This document shows, piece by piece, positions 11,727 through 23,572 of a stretch of 64,000 bases of DNA. The notes under the pieces were generated by a model, which did not search any database, had not been told where the DNA came from, and worked only from the letters and a program-made list of their open reading frames with translations. Where the stretch lies: assembly GCA_014529385.2 (NCBI GenBank), contig CM043959.1, positions 89,321,529 through 89,385,528 of the forward strand, written 5' to 3'. This stretch comes from Adiantum capillus-veneris. Its lineage: Eukaryota > Streptophyta > Polypodiopsida > Polypodiales > Pteridaceae. Position 1 is the first letter of the stretch, and every line of letters starts with the position of its first letter. The position numbers and the translations under genes were made by a program.

Positions 11727-13680
11727 TTGATGGATGAAGAAGATGAAAGAGCTACACTTTTTTCCGCTATTGATAACCCTGGAGCTCAGAAACAATATGA
11801 TGTCATCCAAACCACTGCAAACAAAGAAGGTGAAAAATTTGAACTACTTATATATTGTGGCAGCACACACTCCTTTCTCTCCCCAAAATGTTTAAGGAAA
11901 CTCAAATTAAACCAATATCCCACCAAGAAATTAGTGGTAGAACTAGCAAATTGGAAAGAGGTTCTATCTCAAATTTACAGCTGGGGAAGTTGAGTTCGAA
12001 CTGGGAGGAACCCTTAGTTCATCTCACTTTCGGACTCTACCAATAGGAATCTATGACGGTATTCTAAGAATGGATTGGTTAATCAAAAATCAAGCCCACA
12101 TTCACTGTGCTCAAGGGAACCTATCCTTCAAAAATCACTTAGGTGATGAAACATTAGCACAAGGATCAAATGGGAAGCCTAAGGCTCATTTAGTTAACGC
12201 TAGTCAACTTCTAAAAGGGTTGCACAAGGGGCAACAGATCTTTGTAGTAAAACTCAATAAGGCGGATGATTCAAAGGACAACACAACTCCAGAATGGCTT
12301 AAGGAATTTTCGGATATATTTCCGGAAGATCTCTCAAATTTACCTCCCCCAAGGGACATAGACCACGAAATAGAAACCTTCCCAGGTAGTGAACCAATTT
12401 CAAAAAGACCCTACAAAATGTCCCTCCCTAAAGCTATTGAATTAAAAGAACGGCTTCGTCAACTTATTGAACAAGGATTCATAAGACCAAGCATTTCACC
12501 CTGGGGAGCGCCTGTTCTATTCCAAAAGAAGAACGATGGATCTTTGCGTCTTTGCATCGATTATAGGGGACTTAACCAGGTATCAGTAAAGAATAAGTAT
12601 CCTATTCCTCGCATCGATGAATTACTTTATAGATTACATGGAGCCAAAGTATTCACAAAGTTGATCTCAGATCAGGTTACCATCAAATCCGGATTAAGGA
12701 AGCAGATATTTATAAAACTGCAATCAACACCCGATATGGGCATTATGAGTTCATCGTGATGCCTTTCGGTATTACAAATGCTCCATCTACTTTTAATCAT
12801 CTCATGCAAGATATATTCAGAGAATATCTGGATGATTTTGTGTTGGTATTTTTTGACAATATCTTGGTATACTCCAAAGATGAAAAAGAGCATGAGGGCC
12901 ATATACGTAAAGTACTTCATCTTCTATGCCAACATCAGTTGTATGCCAAGATGAGAAAATGTGTGTTCTTCACGCCCAAAGTTAGCTATCTTGGATTTAT
13001 AATAAACCCTGAAGGAATCTCTGTAGACCCCACAAAGATTAAGGACATAATAGATTGGCCACAACCCCAGACGGTCAGTGAGATTCGAGGATTCTTGGGC
13101 ATTACAGGATGGTATAGAATCTTCGTCAAAGATTATGCAGTCATCACTGCACCCTTGACCCAACTACTTAAAAAGACAACCAAACTTACATGGGAAAAAG
13201 AACAGGAGGATTGTTTCAAACTAAAACAAAATCTCACATCAGCCCCTGTACTCAAACTCCCTGACTTCACTCAAGAGTTTGAAGTAGTAACCGATGCCAG
13301 CGTCCTTTCTTTAGGAGGAGTCTAAACCAAGAAGGCAGACCAATCGCCTTTACTTCTTGTAAATTAAGAATCCACGAGCTGAATTATCCAACTCATGATC
13401 TGGAACTCCTAGCCGTCATCCATGCTCTTTAGCTCTAGAGGCACTATCTTCTAGGAGGAAAGTTTCAGTTAATCACTGATCATCAAAGTCTAAAGTGGAT
13501 TTTTTCACAAGCAACACTCAACATGAGGCAGCGTAGATGGATAGAACTCTTACAAGAATATGATTTTGAAATAAAATATAAACCAGGAAAGGAGAATGTG
13601 GTTGCTGATGGCGTTAGCCGCAAGGTTTTTCTTGGGGCCATTTCCAGAGTCGACAATCCAATTCTAAACAAGGTTAAGTA
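11727..13680 (+). pseudogene. Chromovirus I protease, RT and RNase H
   Basis: Protease: GSTHSFLSPKCLRKL near 11860, with Tyr where the catalytic Asp of the D-(S/C/T)-G loop is expected. RT runs from [15 protein letters not shown] (about 12405) through [19 protein letters not shown] and [13 protein letters not shown]. Its YIDD box reads FFDN at 12849-12860, so the second catalytic Asp is lost. A shift near 12665 separates the RT halves. RNase H follows: [25 protein letters not shown] and KPGKENVVADGVSR, with a shift near 13325 and a stop near 13431. Not functional. Confidence 0.92.
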
Positions 13681-14996
13681 AGCCTCCCTAGAAGATGAGG
13701 ATTATCAAAAACTTCTACAGGTTATCAATCAAAAGGACCTAAAAGATAAAGAGAAGGACGGAATCAAGGATTGTTCACTTGAAGATGGGCTTCCCTTAAT
13801 TCCATAAGGAAAAGCTATTTTTGGCCAGGAATGAATGGAGATATACTTCGCTACATCAAACAATGTCTTTCCTGTCAAAGGATTAAGGCTGAAAGAGTAG
13901 TGATGCCAGGGAAACTTCAACCTCTTGTCATTCCTCAAATGAAGTGGGAACTCATTAGCATGGACTTTGTAACAGGCCTTCCTATCGTTCAAGGGGGTTA
14001 CGACTCTATTATGGTGGTAGTGGACATACTAACTAAAGTGTCTCGTTTGATGCCTGTAAAAACAACTTACACTGCATCAGACATAAGCTGCTTATTTGTC
14101 AAGGAGATCTTTAGATTACACGGACTTCCTAAGAGAATAGTCAGTGACAAGGATGCAAATATTTACTTCAAAATTTTGGAAAGCTTTATTTGAATCCTTA
14201 GGTACCTAGCTATGTTTCAGTACAGCTTATCACCCTCAAACGGACGGTTAGACAAAAAGAGTGAATCAAGTTATTGAAGACATCCTTTAGAGCTTACTAT
14301 AGTAGAGAAGCCCAAAAATGGATACAATTTCTTCTTCTGGTGGAATTCGTCTATAATTTCTCATTCCATAAAAGCATTGGGATGTCACCATTTAATGCAC
14401 TTTATGGGCATGAATGTATATCACCCTTAAACTTTTCTGACCCCAGTACAAGAGTAGAAGCTTCAAAACAAATGGTGGATGAGATGGATGCCAAAACCAA
14501 AGCCATACGACAGGATATTCAAGCAGCTAAGGACCACCAAAAACATTATGCTGATAAAAAACGGTCTGATCGGTTTTTCAAACAAGGGGATAAAGTATTC
14601 CTTAGGGTACGGCCAAAGAGAAGCAATTTATCCTTGGGAAATTTCAAAAAACTAAGCCCCAGATATTCTGGACCTTATGAAGTGATATAAGTAATCAATG
14701 ATCAAGCTTACAAATTAAAGCTACCTGAACACCTCAAGGTCCATAATGTATTCCATATCAGTCTTCTAAAACCCTATATTCCAAACCCCAATCACACTCT
14801 AGACGACGAACAGATTGTTATGCAGAAGCAAGGAATTCTTGAACTCCAACCAGATTGTATTCTCAATACTAGGGAAAGAAGTCTGCGAAACAGAGTAATC
14901 AGAGAATATTTAGTAAAATGGAAGGACTACCCCATTGAAGACGCCACTTGGGAGGACGAAGTATCACTTCTCAAAGATTTTCCCAAATTCGGTTGA
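13681..14996 (+). pseudogene. Chromovirus I integrase with C-terminal chromodomain
   Basis: The zinc-binding end is partly broken (QCLSCQRIKAE near 13860). The catalytic core is visible as ISMDFVTGLP and RIVSDKD. A stop and shift at about 14190 separate it from the next piece (FLLLVEFVYNFSFHKSIGM). The GPY-type region then leads into a chromodomain near 14880-14990 (REYLVKWKDYP, DATWEDE), whose aromatic residues can bind methylated histone tails and steer integration. The frame is cut by a TAA at 14688-14690 and ends at the TGA after FPKFG. Confidence 0.9.
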
Positions 14997-16040
14997 GATG
15001 AGGACATCTCAATTCCTTAAGTTGGGGTGATTGTAAGGTTTCCAATTTTTGAAACCTTAGAAATTGTACAAAGCATGATCAAATTAACTTGGTTGTTAAG
15101 AAAACATTGTAGAATAATCCAACTATGGTAAATATTGGTATTTTTGGAACCGTAACCAGGGCTTTACTATGGTTAGAATTTTTCAGATCAGAATTCCTAT
15201 AAAATCTAGAGAAGTTATGGGCTCTGAAAGGTTACACTTTGAATTTAATTAGCTAAGTAAAATTGAAAGGTTTCAGTAATTATTACTGCTAAAGACTTTT
15301 TATCCTAAAGTTCTAGAAACTGCAGATATTTCCAAAGCTAATCATTAAAAGTCAAAGAAAATAGCAGAAATCGATTTTAGGAAGCCGGGGGACTGTCTGG
15401 GGCTGTGATGAACCTGCCCAAGCTGATTTTGGCAGCAGGTGATGCTAGGGGGAAGCTAGGGGCTTGCTTGAGGTGCCAGGACCTGCCAGAAATAGCCCAA
15501 GGGCCCTAAAAAACTATAAACAGACCCCCCTTCTTCACTGAAGAAATTTAGACTCCGAGTCTTGGCAAATTCTTCATATCTAGAGAGATCTCTACTCAGA
15601 AATCACTAGAGAGCAAAGCTCTAGTTGCTTAATCAATGATAATTAGCACTAAACCTTTTTAATTAGCAAAACTATACTAATCTATTTATATTTTCTTAAT
15701 TAATTCAATTAATTAAGAAGATTAAACTTACTTACACTTTAAAATTCTCTCCTAATTATTAATTCTCTATTGATTATTGAAATTAAGCTTAGGGATACTA
15801 ATCTAGTTAATTATTATATTATATTAGGACTAAAATTACTCATTTTAACCATAAAATAATGATGATTATACTAATTAAACTTAGATTAAGATAAGATAAT
15901 AATCAGAGTTGTGTTAGACTGTCAAGATGCTAGAAAAATTATCTTTTAATTTTTTGAATAATTTTTGTAATTATTTAAGCAGCATTACACTATTTTTAAG
16001 AGAAAAGTAAAGGGGAAAATGATCAAATTAGTCTAAAAAT

Positions 16041-17040
16041 ATTTGAGATAATTATCATAGGTAAACTACATCTTAAGAAACCTTTGATAATTATCTTAGC
16101 CACATATAATTAGTTTAGTTAATTATCTCAGTAGAAAAACACTGTTTTAAAGGGACAATTAAAGGGAGAAAATAGCAAATTAAACTAAAAAGCTTTGAGA
16201 TAATTATCAGAGGTAAAATATATCTTACAAAACCAACCACAGATAATTAGTTTAGCTAATTATCTCAGTAGAAAAACAATATTTTTAAGGGAAAATTAAA
16301 AAAAGAAAATAGCAAACTACATTAAAAATCTTTGAGATAATTATAAAAGGTAAAATACACCTTAAGAAACCCGTGATAATTATCTTAACCACAATTAATT
16401 AGTTTATCTAATTATCTCAATGGAAAAACATTGTTTTTATGGAAAAATTAAAAGAAAAAAATAGCAAATTAAACTAAAAAGCTTTAAAATAATTATCAGA
16501 GGTAAAACACATCTTAAGAAACTTGTGATAACTATTATTATCACAGATAATCAGTTTAGCTAATTATCTTAGTAGACGAACTCTGTTTTGACGAGAAAAT
16601 TAAAGGGGGAAAATAGCAAATTTAACTAAAAAGCTTTGAGATAATTATCAAAGGTAAAATACATCTTACAAAACCCATGATAATTATCTTAACCACAGAT
16701 AATTATTTTAGATAATTATCTCAGTAGAAAAACATTGTTTTTAAGGAAAAGTTAAAGGGTAAAAACAGCAAATTAAACTAAAAAGATTTGAGATAATTAT
16801 CAGAGGTAAAAAATATCTTCAAAAATCCATGATGATTATCTTAACCACAAATAGTTAGTTTAGCTAATTATCTCAGCAAAAATATATATATATTTTTAAG
16901 AAAAAATTAAAAGGGAAAACTAGAAAATTAAACTAAGAATATTTGAGATAATTATTACAGGTAAAATACATCTTAAGAAGCCTGTGTTAATTATCTTAAC
17001 CACATATAATTAGTTTAGTTAATTATCTTAACTAATATTA
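16041..17040 (+). repeat. Seven tandem repeats of about 151 bp in right LTR
   Basis: Units begin near 16041, 16193, 16330, 16482, 16634, 16786 and 16941 and are homologous to the nine units at 7081-8400. The different copy numbers show unit gain or loss since insertion or recombination. Confidence 0.88.
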
Positions 17041-17578
17041 ACAGATTTTGTGTATAAATTGGGGAAAGAAAATTACTCAATGAATTTATATAATTACCTG
17101 GTAATTACCAGAGATCGAGAACAACTTTTGAAAGTTGAAAACATTACCTTAGTCCCAAATAATTACTATAACAAATTACCACCGCCCAATATTGTCTAAA
17201 TTAGACCATAAATCTAGAAGGAAATTTTATAAATTAATTTATGAGTTATCCAAAAAATTGTTAGAGATATAACATATCAAATCCCATCTAGGGTAAATAT
17301 CCCACTAACAGATAGGTAACTCATAATTTACTAAGGCCAAAATAGGTTATTTTGGAACATAAATTAAAAGAGGAATTTAATATAATAGCTCCAATAATTA
17401 TATGATAATTATGGGAGAATACTAATAGTACCAAGAAGCCACAGGAAAAATATCTCATCCAAATATCTAACAAGGATACCTATTTACTCCAAAAATCCCT
17501 ATTTTTGGATAAAAGGAATAAAAGAGATTATTCATTTAATTCTCTAATCGATTAAGTCCTTTTATAAAGGCTGCCAAT

Positions 17579-17740
17579 ATGGCTCCAAAAAGAACCATAG
17601 GAAATCCTCTTTCCGATGAAGAGGATACAATCCACAAAAGGAATAGAGAAACTCATGACCATGAGGCTGGGCCTAGTCATAGGCCTATGGAGGAAAATCT
17701 GCAGGCGCCAGTACAGCAACAAATGGCTGACCAATCACAG
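17579..17740 (+). CDS. Putative gag exon 1 inside the LTR (54 codons)
   Basis: ATG at 17579 starts a hydrophilic peptide (MAPKRTIGNPLSDEED, then HDHEAGPSHRPMEEN) like the N-terminal tail of plant chromovirus gag. The frame reaches CAG|GTGGATTCC at 17740, a good phase-0 donor. The gag frame at 10891 begins right after a phase-0 acceptor. Joining LTR exon and internal exon across the primer site would give gag its missing ATG. Splice use is inferred from phase and sites only; the left LTR has lost this part. Confidence 0.55.
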
Positions 17741-18878
17741 GTGGATTCCATTTGTTCATTTAAGTCTTTAAAAATCTTAACTTTTGTTTATAAATTAACA
17801 TTGCATACGTAAGAACTAGGAAGGATTAACTGGCCGTAAAACGAAAGGTGACTTCCAAGAAACCAACGAGCAATGGTTGTAAATAGGAAAGAAATGATTG
17901 GGCTATGACTGATTGACCTAGGAAAGAAATGTTTGATCATCCTTAAGACAGCTTGTCTAAGACACCTCTGATTCCTTGGAATATTTTACCCCAGGTAATG
18001 AGTAATGATGGCGACTCCTCCATGGATGAGTCCGTTTCCTCACTGCGCGTGGAGTCTTTACCCCGTGCTTGTTTGTGCTTGTGGATATTACTTAGGATAT
18101 CGAGTTTGTCCTAGAGGAACCGCCTAGTTGTATGGGCAACCGGTTGACGTATGGGTGCCCGGACTTTGGGTGATAACTTTTTCCACCCCGGTTTTTATAA
18201 ATAAGGAATGGGTGCCATTTTTTCACCCCTGTATAGGTGGTCTTGAGACAAGCCAATACTGGTCAGAGTTACTCCAGAATGACAGTACTTTGTCTTAAGT
18301 CTAAAGATGTTTGTTTGCTAAAAGAATGTTTTCAATACTGTTTTCAAGGGCTGTTTTAATGAAATTCAGTTATGAAAATTAACAAAATCATTATTTTAAT
18401 TGTGACAAGAATGTGGTAGTAATTAAATAACAAAGCAACATGTGTGAGTGCAAGATGGTAAGTGGGGATTGACTAAGGTTGTCTATCATGGAGAGGTGGA
18501 CCTAATTAGTTAGGTAACTATTCCATTTCCGCGCACTAAAAGCGTCTAGGAACTTCTCCACTTGGAAGAGGAGTCCACCAACGGGCGGTTGTGTCCTCAC
18601 ATATGTTAGGGAGAAAAAAGTGTTGGCTAAGGAAACCTTAATCCGAATGATGGAAGTTATACGTTCGGAATATTTTTTTTAATTCAACAAGTTGTCCCGT
18701 TTCCACTACGAGATAGGACTAGGTCTCTTTCTAGGGCTATAAACATAAACCATTATTAATGGTAAGGGTAAATTCCTGGGATTCTTCTTGTTTAGGGACT
18801 TAGATTTTATTAGGCCTAGAGACCTGTCAAGGATCCCATCCCGCTTTTTTGTGTCGGCGGGTTTGGGGGCCTCACAAG

Positions 18879-18903
18879 TGGTATCAGAGCATGGTTTAAC
18901 AAG
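18879..18903 (+). other. Second chromovirus I primer site after right LTR
   Basis: TGGTATCAGAGCATGG and a few more internal bases follow the right LTR, as in the start of the internal region at 10010. Homology stops at 18903, where an LTR piece of another family begins. The right LTR was therefore shared by two tandem copies before the second was lost. Confidence 0.85.
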
Positions 18904-19143
18904 TAGTCTGGCCGTAGTCCTCTTTGGAATACTATCATATTTGTAACTTTTTTTGGTTTGCCCGTGTCCTCTTGGGAGCCATGACTTCTTATCCTCGCTT
19001 AATCACTAGATTTTTTTCTCTCTAAGTGATTATTACTGGGAAGTATCTCTTTAGCACAAGATATTTTTGGTCAGGACTTCAAGTTTGAGAGAATTTGTGA
19101 GGCTTAAAGCCCTATTTATAGTTTTTTTGGGCCATAAGGGTTG
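18904..19143 (-). mobile_element. Gypsy III LTR, 3' part (minus strand)
   Basis: Read on the minus strand this has a TATA region (AAACTATAAATAGGGC) and a leader, and continues across element II into 28917-29314, whose outer end starts TGTAAGATTTCCAG like the LTR start at 39328. Together they make an LTR of about 640 bp interrupted by element II. Confidence 0.75.
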
Positions 19144-20394
19144 TGATGGGGGCTTTTCACAAGCCAAGCTCCCATACCCCTCTTCTCTCGTCCCCACCCC
19201 ATAAAAACCCCCTCTTAGGGAGGGAGTGATAAAAGGCATTGGAAAAAGTAAGAAAAAAAATAAAGTATGATTATGTAAATATATAAGAAAGGTAAAATAG
19301 GCCACCTCATGCCTGCGGGGTAGCCCATCCCCACCTTGCCTCCTTTTTCTTCAATGTTGCCCCGCCGGGTGTCCCTTTTCCTCTCCTCCACTCAAAAGGT
19401 CAACCCCCTCTCTCTTCCCCTTGTCCTTTCTCCTTTCTCTCTCCCCTCAAGCTACCCCACCTTTCACCAATAATGCATTATAACTCACCAATAATGCACC
19501 CTAACTCACATGCAACTTACCCTATCTTCCAAAATAGTATACCCCACCCCCTATTTCTCTCTCCTATCATATCCCATGACCCAAATACCCCTCTCTCTCT
19601 CTAAAGGGCATCATGTCTCTTGTCTTGTAGCTAAATAACCTCCCCCACACTCACACACACTCAGTTTCACTGAAAAAGGTGCCCACAGACCCATCCCCAC
19701 CCGGTGGTTACCTGATTTTTCTTGTGCTCACACACATCTGCACACAGATTCACCTCTGAACACACTCCCCTCTTGTAATTACTTTATTCTCCATGTCACC
19801 TCTCACTTTTTTTCATCAACCCATCTCTCTCTCTTAGTCTCTCTCTCATGAGACTGCTCTTCTGGCACATATACACACAGCCAGACAAGTGGGGCCCACA
19901 GTCACATGGCCTATGTAGATAATGATTTCTTCATTTCTAAATTCTAGAATTCCTCCCCCCTCCTCCCCTATATAAAGAGGGGTCACCATCACACTAAACA
20001 CACACACACACCATCACCATCACCCCAATCACCATGCTCGTCTTAAGAATGGCCTCTACACCCTTGGGCTATGGAAGATGAAGGGAAACTAAATGAAGGA
20101 TGATGGCCATAACCCTCGTGCGAGTCTTCACCATCAACTCCCACCTATCCGCCATGTGCTCTACCACGCTCTCCCTTCTCATTCCCCTACCCTATGCTCC
20201 CCATTTCATCGCCTTATTCTCTAAATAAAGCTTGAGGTTTTGTGAGTATGTTTTCTTGCAATTTTTTGCCCATGTGAGGTGTGCGGAATCGCCACCTAGT
20301 CTTGTGTTTGGAGTGAGCTTGTGTATGTGTGAAGGGTGTGCGGATTCGCCATCCTTTTGTGGTGCCTAAGTACTAAGCCGCTATACCCCCTCCC

Positions 20395-20453
<59 letters not shown>

Positions 20454-20663
20454 TGATCTCATTCCCTTTCCTCTTCATCATTGCTCCCAAGCATCCATCT
20501 CTCTTGGATGAAAACTTTGTTATGGTGGTGTGTTGTTTGCGTCCTAGTCGCTGAAGCTAGGTGGTGCCCCCTGTTTGCTTTACCATGACAGGCTCGAGGC
20601 GTGCCATTCGGTCCCCGGTGTTTTAGAGGCCGTCGAGGTTCGGGGTTCGCTTTGCTCCCGTCA
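19144..20663 (+). repeat. Element II left LTR
   Basis: 1520 bp with the TATA region CCTATATAAAGAGGGG near 19968, CA-rich and CT-rich tracts (CT repeat 20397-20450) and an end at GCTCCCGTCA. It is bordered by GTTG on both sides like a solo LTR. Confidence 0.9.
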
Positions 20664-21013
20664 GTTGATCTTGCAGTTGCTTGCAGCTCTAGCAGCCCTT
20701 AGGCTCAAAATAGCACTTAATACTGGCTAATTTTCAAGGCTATTTTTTGCGTATTTGGAAAATATCTAGAAAATCTCTAGGAGGCTATAATAAAATTCTT
20801 TTGCTTTAATGATTAATAAAACCTTTCAATTGTTTTAGAAAATTAATGTATTTGTAAAACTTCTAGGGGGTATAGTGTGGTCAGTTGTTTACTTGAATTC
20901 AGTTCTAAAAATTCCTAGCTATAGTATTGTCGTGCTTAGGATTCCAAAAATACTATCCTTTGCTATAATCGGGCAAGTTCTTATTGACTTTTATGAATTA
21001 ATTTTGTTTAATT
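20664..21013 (-). mobile_element. Gypsy III LTR segment between two element II LTR pieces
   Basis: This 350-bp piece matches 28917-29268, the true right flank of element II, and on the opposite strand the LTR at 39328-39553. Its presence next to the left LTR means that the LTR/target junction was duplicated. Confidence 0.85.
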
Positions 21014-21224
21014 TTGATCTCATTCCCTTTCCTCTTCATCATTGCTCCCAAGTATTGATCTCTCTTGGATGAAAACTTTGTTATGGTGGTGTGTTGTTTG
21101 CGTCCTAGTCGCTGAAGCTAGGTGGTGCCCCCTGTTTGCTTTACCATGACAGGCTCGAGGCGCGCCATTCGGTCCCCGGTGTTTTAGAGGCCGTCGGGGT
21201 TCGAGGTTCGCTTTGCTCCCGTCA
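21014..21224 (+). repeat. Partial element II LTR (last 211 bp)
   Basis: It equals 20453-20663 with few changes and ends GCTCCCGTCA directly before the primer site. It is the remaining 3' end of the original 5' LTR. Confidence 0.9.
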
Positions 21225-21242
21225 TTTGGTGCCCCCAGTGAG
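21225..21242 (+). other. Element II primer binding site
   Basis: TTTGGTGCCCCCAGTGAG follows the LTR end at once and is in the position of a tRNA primer site. It is not the initiator-Met type; I do not assign the tRNA. Confidence 0.65.
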
Positions 21243-21297
21243 GATATTTTCATGAAACCCTTCAGTTTACAAGACTGAAACCCCTAAACTATTGTGA

Positions 21298-21763
21298 ATG
21301 GATGAATGGCTAGCAGGATTTGCTAATTGGACGACAGAAGAAGAAGAGCTCCAAGCACAACTAGACGAACTCCGCATCTCCATCGAAGCTCGAGTGCCAG
21401 GCGTAACGGTAATCGATTTGCAGTGGGAGAGTCAACCAACACGTCAAACCCAGTGGATATACATAGGCCAAGTGCCAAGAAGAAGAAGGAGAAGGTCAAA
21501 ACCATGTCCGCAACCTACAACCAACCCACAACAACAAAATGGAAGGAGCTCTACACAATAGAGAATCAACACTATTCTACTTTGAGAATCGGTTAACTCA
21601 AGTCACCGAGGTAATTATCACAGTCAGTTTTCAAGTCGCACCTGATGCTGCAGCACAGATAACGGAATCATTGGCTCACACTCTCACTAGAGAAACTAGG
21701 GATCTACTGAGTTTGTTTCAGGAAAGAACACCACCCTCTCCCACAAGCTTGGACAGTGACTGA
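21298..21763 (+). pseudogene. Element II upstream ORF (before gag), frame-shifted
   Basis: Overlapping frames (21298-21561, 21327-21596, 21539-21763) look like one broken ORF: acidic helix WTTEEEELQAQLDELRISIE, a basic/Gln-rich middle, then VTEVIITVSFQVAPDAAAQI. Ogre-type Tat elements are known to carry an extra ORF before gag; position and size fit, but no domain is recognised. Confidence 0.45.
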
Positions 21764-22081
21764 GCACCTCTAAGATTCACATGAATCAATAAAAACTACC
21801 TCAAGACAGATCACACATACCAACACGTGTACGCTCAATCAAGGTAATACTGGATTTGAAGGCTCACTACCAACACGTCATTGACACCATGCTGGGTGGG
21901 GAGCGATTTTTTGAGGTTCTGGCATCATATCAACCATTTGTCCTACCTTTGGTACAAGGCAATGTACCATTTGAAGTTTTAATCTATGTCCTAGTATAAG
22001 AGGGTATACACGCCTCCTTGTAAAGAAGAAAAAACTTTTGCAAGTTAAGCAGAGTGTCTTTCTAGATCTCTCTCAGTAATC

Positions 22082-23572
22082 ATGGCAAGTGTAGCATTTC
22101 CAACATTTAAAGGAAAGAAGGGGAAGGATTTGGTAACAGACTTCCTAGATGACTTTGAAGTAGCATGTGTAGTGAGCAACAAAGATACGGATGAATCCCG
22201 GGTTAGAATCTTTAAGCATCTCATGAAGCTAGAAGCTAGATCATGGTACAATGCACTTCCACAAGCAACCAAGGATGACTGGGAACCCTTAAAACCCGCT
22301 TTTAAGAGGCGCTTTGGGGGAGGTACTGCTTCAGAAAAGTTGTGGGACAAGTTGAGAGACTTGAAGCAGGAGGGTCTTTTAGAATATGCCACGTATGAGT
22401 CCAAATTTGTGGATTTGTGGGAACAGTGGGTTGAGTCACTGGCAAGGGGGGAAGCTGCACCCGATTTCCTAAAAAAAGATCGGTTCACGCATGGCCAATG
22501 GCCGCTTCTCAAGGAGAAGGTGAAAGGTAGATTCCCAGCTACGTACGAGTTAGCCATTGAGATTGCTCACCTTAAGGACAAGAAGCTGCGAATGAAAGCC
22601 AAAGAAATCGAGTCAACAGAAACAGCAACATCACGTCGACTAGCAACTACAACAACCACCATTCCACCACCACCGTCGGCTCTTGGGGTAAGAGATGACC
22701 AACAAGATATGTTGGCCCATATTACTGACCAACTGCAGAATTTGTCTGTCCACTTAATACAACAAGGGAGGAGTCAAGAAAGAGATCAAGACCCTGGAAG
22801 AGCACGACGACAAAACAGGGAGTATCATTGCTACAACTACGGAGAAGACGGTCACGGTATGTACTACTGTCCCAAACCACGACAAAACTATAATAGAGGA
22901 GGTAGGAGGAACCAATTATCACCCCCTAGAGAAAGAACACCCCCACCCCGAGCACCACCCCCACCAACACAAATTCTACGTCCACCCCAGACACCACTAC
23001 AAGCATCCATCCCACCTCTTCCACCATCCCCACCACCTGATCGCCCTGTAAACATCATAAGGCTAGAAGAGAAAGGAAAAGCCGTAGTAGTGGATCCACC
23101 CAGAGAAAAGGAGAGGGACAAGGGTAAGGAGAAGGTAACCTTTTTAGAACCACTTGAAGCCATGACTGTGAAAAGAGCTAGGAGGGAGAAAGCTACACAA
23201 TCAGATGATGAGAGAAGCATGAGAGGAGAAACTAGCAAGAGGCCATCCAGGCCACGACGAAAATTGGGCATCACTGACTTCCAGCTAGGGGAAAGTTCTA
23301 AGCCCTATGATCTAACATTGGATGTGGCAAAGCAAGGACCGAATATTACATGGCCACAGCTTCTACATCTTGTACCTAAAGTAAGGCGACAATGGTCTAA
23401 AATGGTAAGTACAAGACACTCCAAAACAAAGGTAGCCGGAGCAATTTCGGGATGCAACATGGATGACATCCTTCCAATTGTCGACGTAAACATAAAAGGA
23501 AAGAGGGTTGGAAACACCTACATTGATGGAGGTGCACAAATCTGTGTAATGAGCGAAGCTATGATGCTTTGA
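22082..23572 (+). pseudogene. Element II gag and start of protease
   Basis: A 496-codon frame from ATG 22082 begins ASVAFPTFKGKKGKD and has the gag core (EARSWYNALPQATKDDW, RFGGGTASEKLWDKLRDLKQ). It continues with a zinc knuckle near 22830-22875 whose second Cys is Tyr (CYNYGEDGHGMYYC), a Pro-rich hinge and a basic stretch, then the protease loop YIDGGAQICVMSE near 23520. It ends at a TGA (23570-23572); the next codons continue the same protease in frame, so this is a single nonsense change or a read-through point. The ORF is otherwise clean, suggesting a young copy. Confidence 0.9.

Larger units (their letters stand above)
6072..18876 (+). mobile_element. Ty3/gypsy chromovirus I with 3.9-kb LTRs
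   Basis: Two direct repeats (6072-10007 and 15032-18876) starting TGTAAGGTTTCCA and ending GGGGGCCTCACA bound an internal region of about 5.0 kb. That region has an initiator-Met type primer site and gag, protease, RT, RNase H, integrase and chromodomain in that order, typical of the plant chromovirus branch. LTRs near 3.9 kb are very long for this group. The coding part carries many stops and shifts. The right LTR is followed by a second primer site instead of a target duplication, so this is part of a tandem. Confidence 0.93.
15032..18876 (+). repeat. Chromovirus I right LTR (3845 bp)
   Basis: It starts TGTAAGGTTTCC after the purine-rich AAGTTGGGGTGAT and ends CTCACA at 18876. It is close to the left LTR but has seven repeat units (about 16041-17040) and an intact segment at 17545-17725 that the left copy lacks. 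Two extra bases and a primer site follow it. Confidence 0.92.

Noticed and set aside
21225-21242. Initiator-Met primer site for element II
   Set aside because: The bases read TGGTGCCCCC, not TGGTATCAGAG, so another tRNA is likely.
22045-23274. Long antisense ORFs opposite element II gag
   Set aside because: Shadows of a well-supported gag; Pro/Gly-rich stretches mirror the sense Pro-rich hinge.
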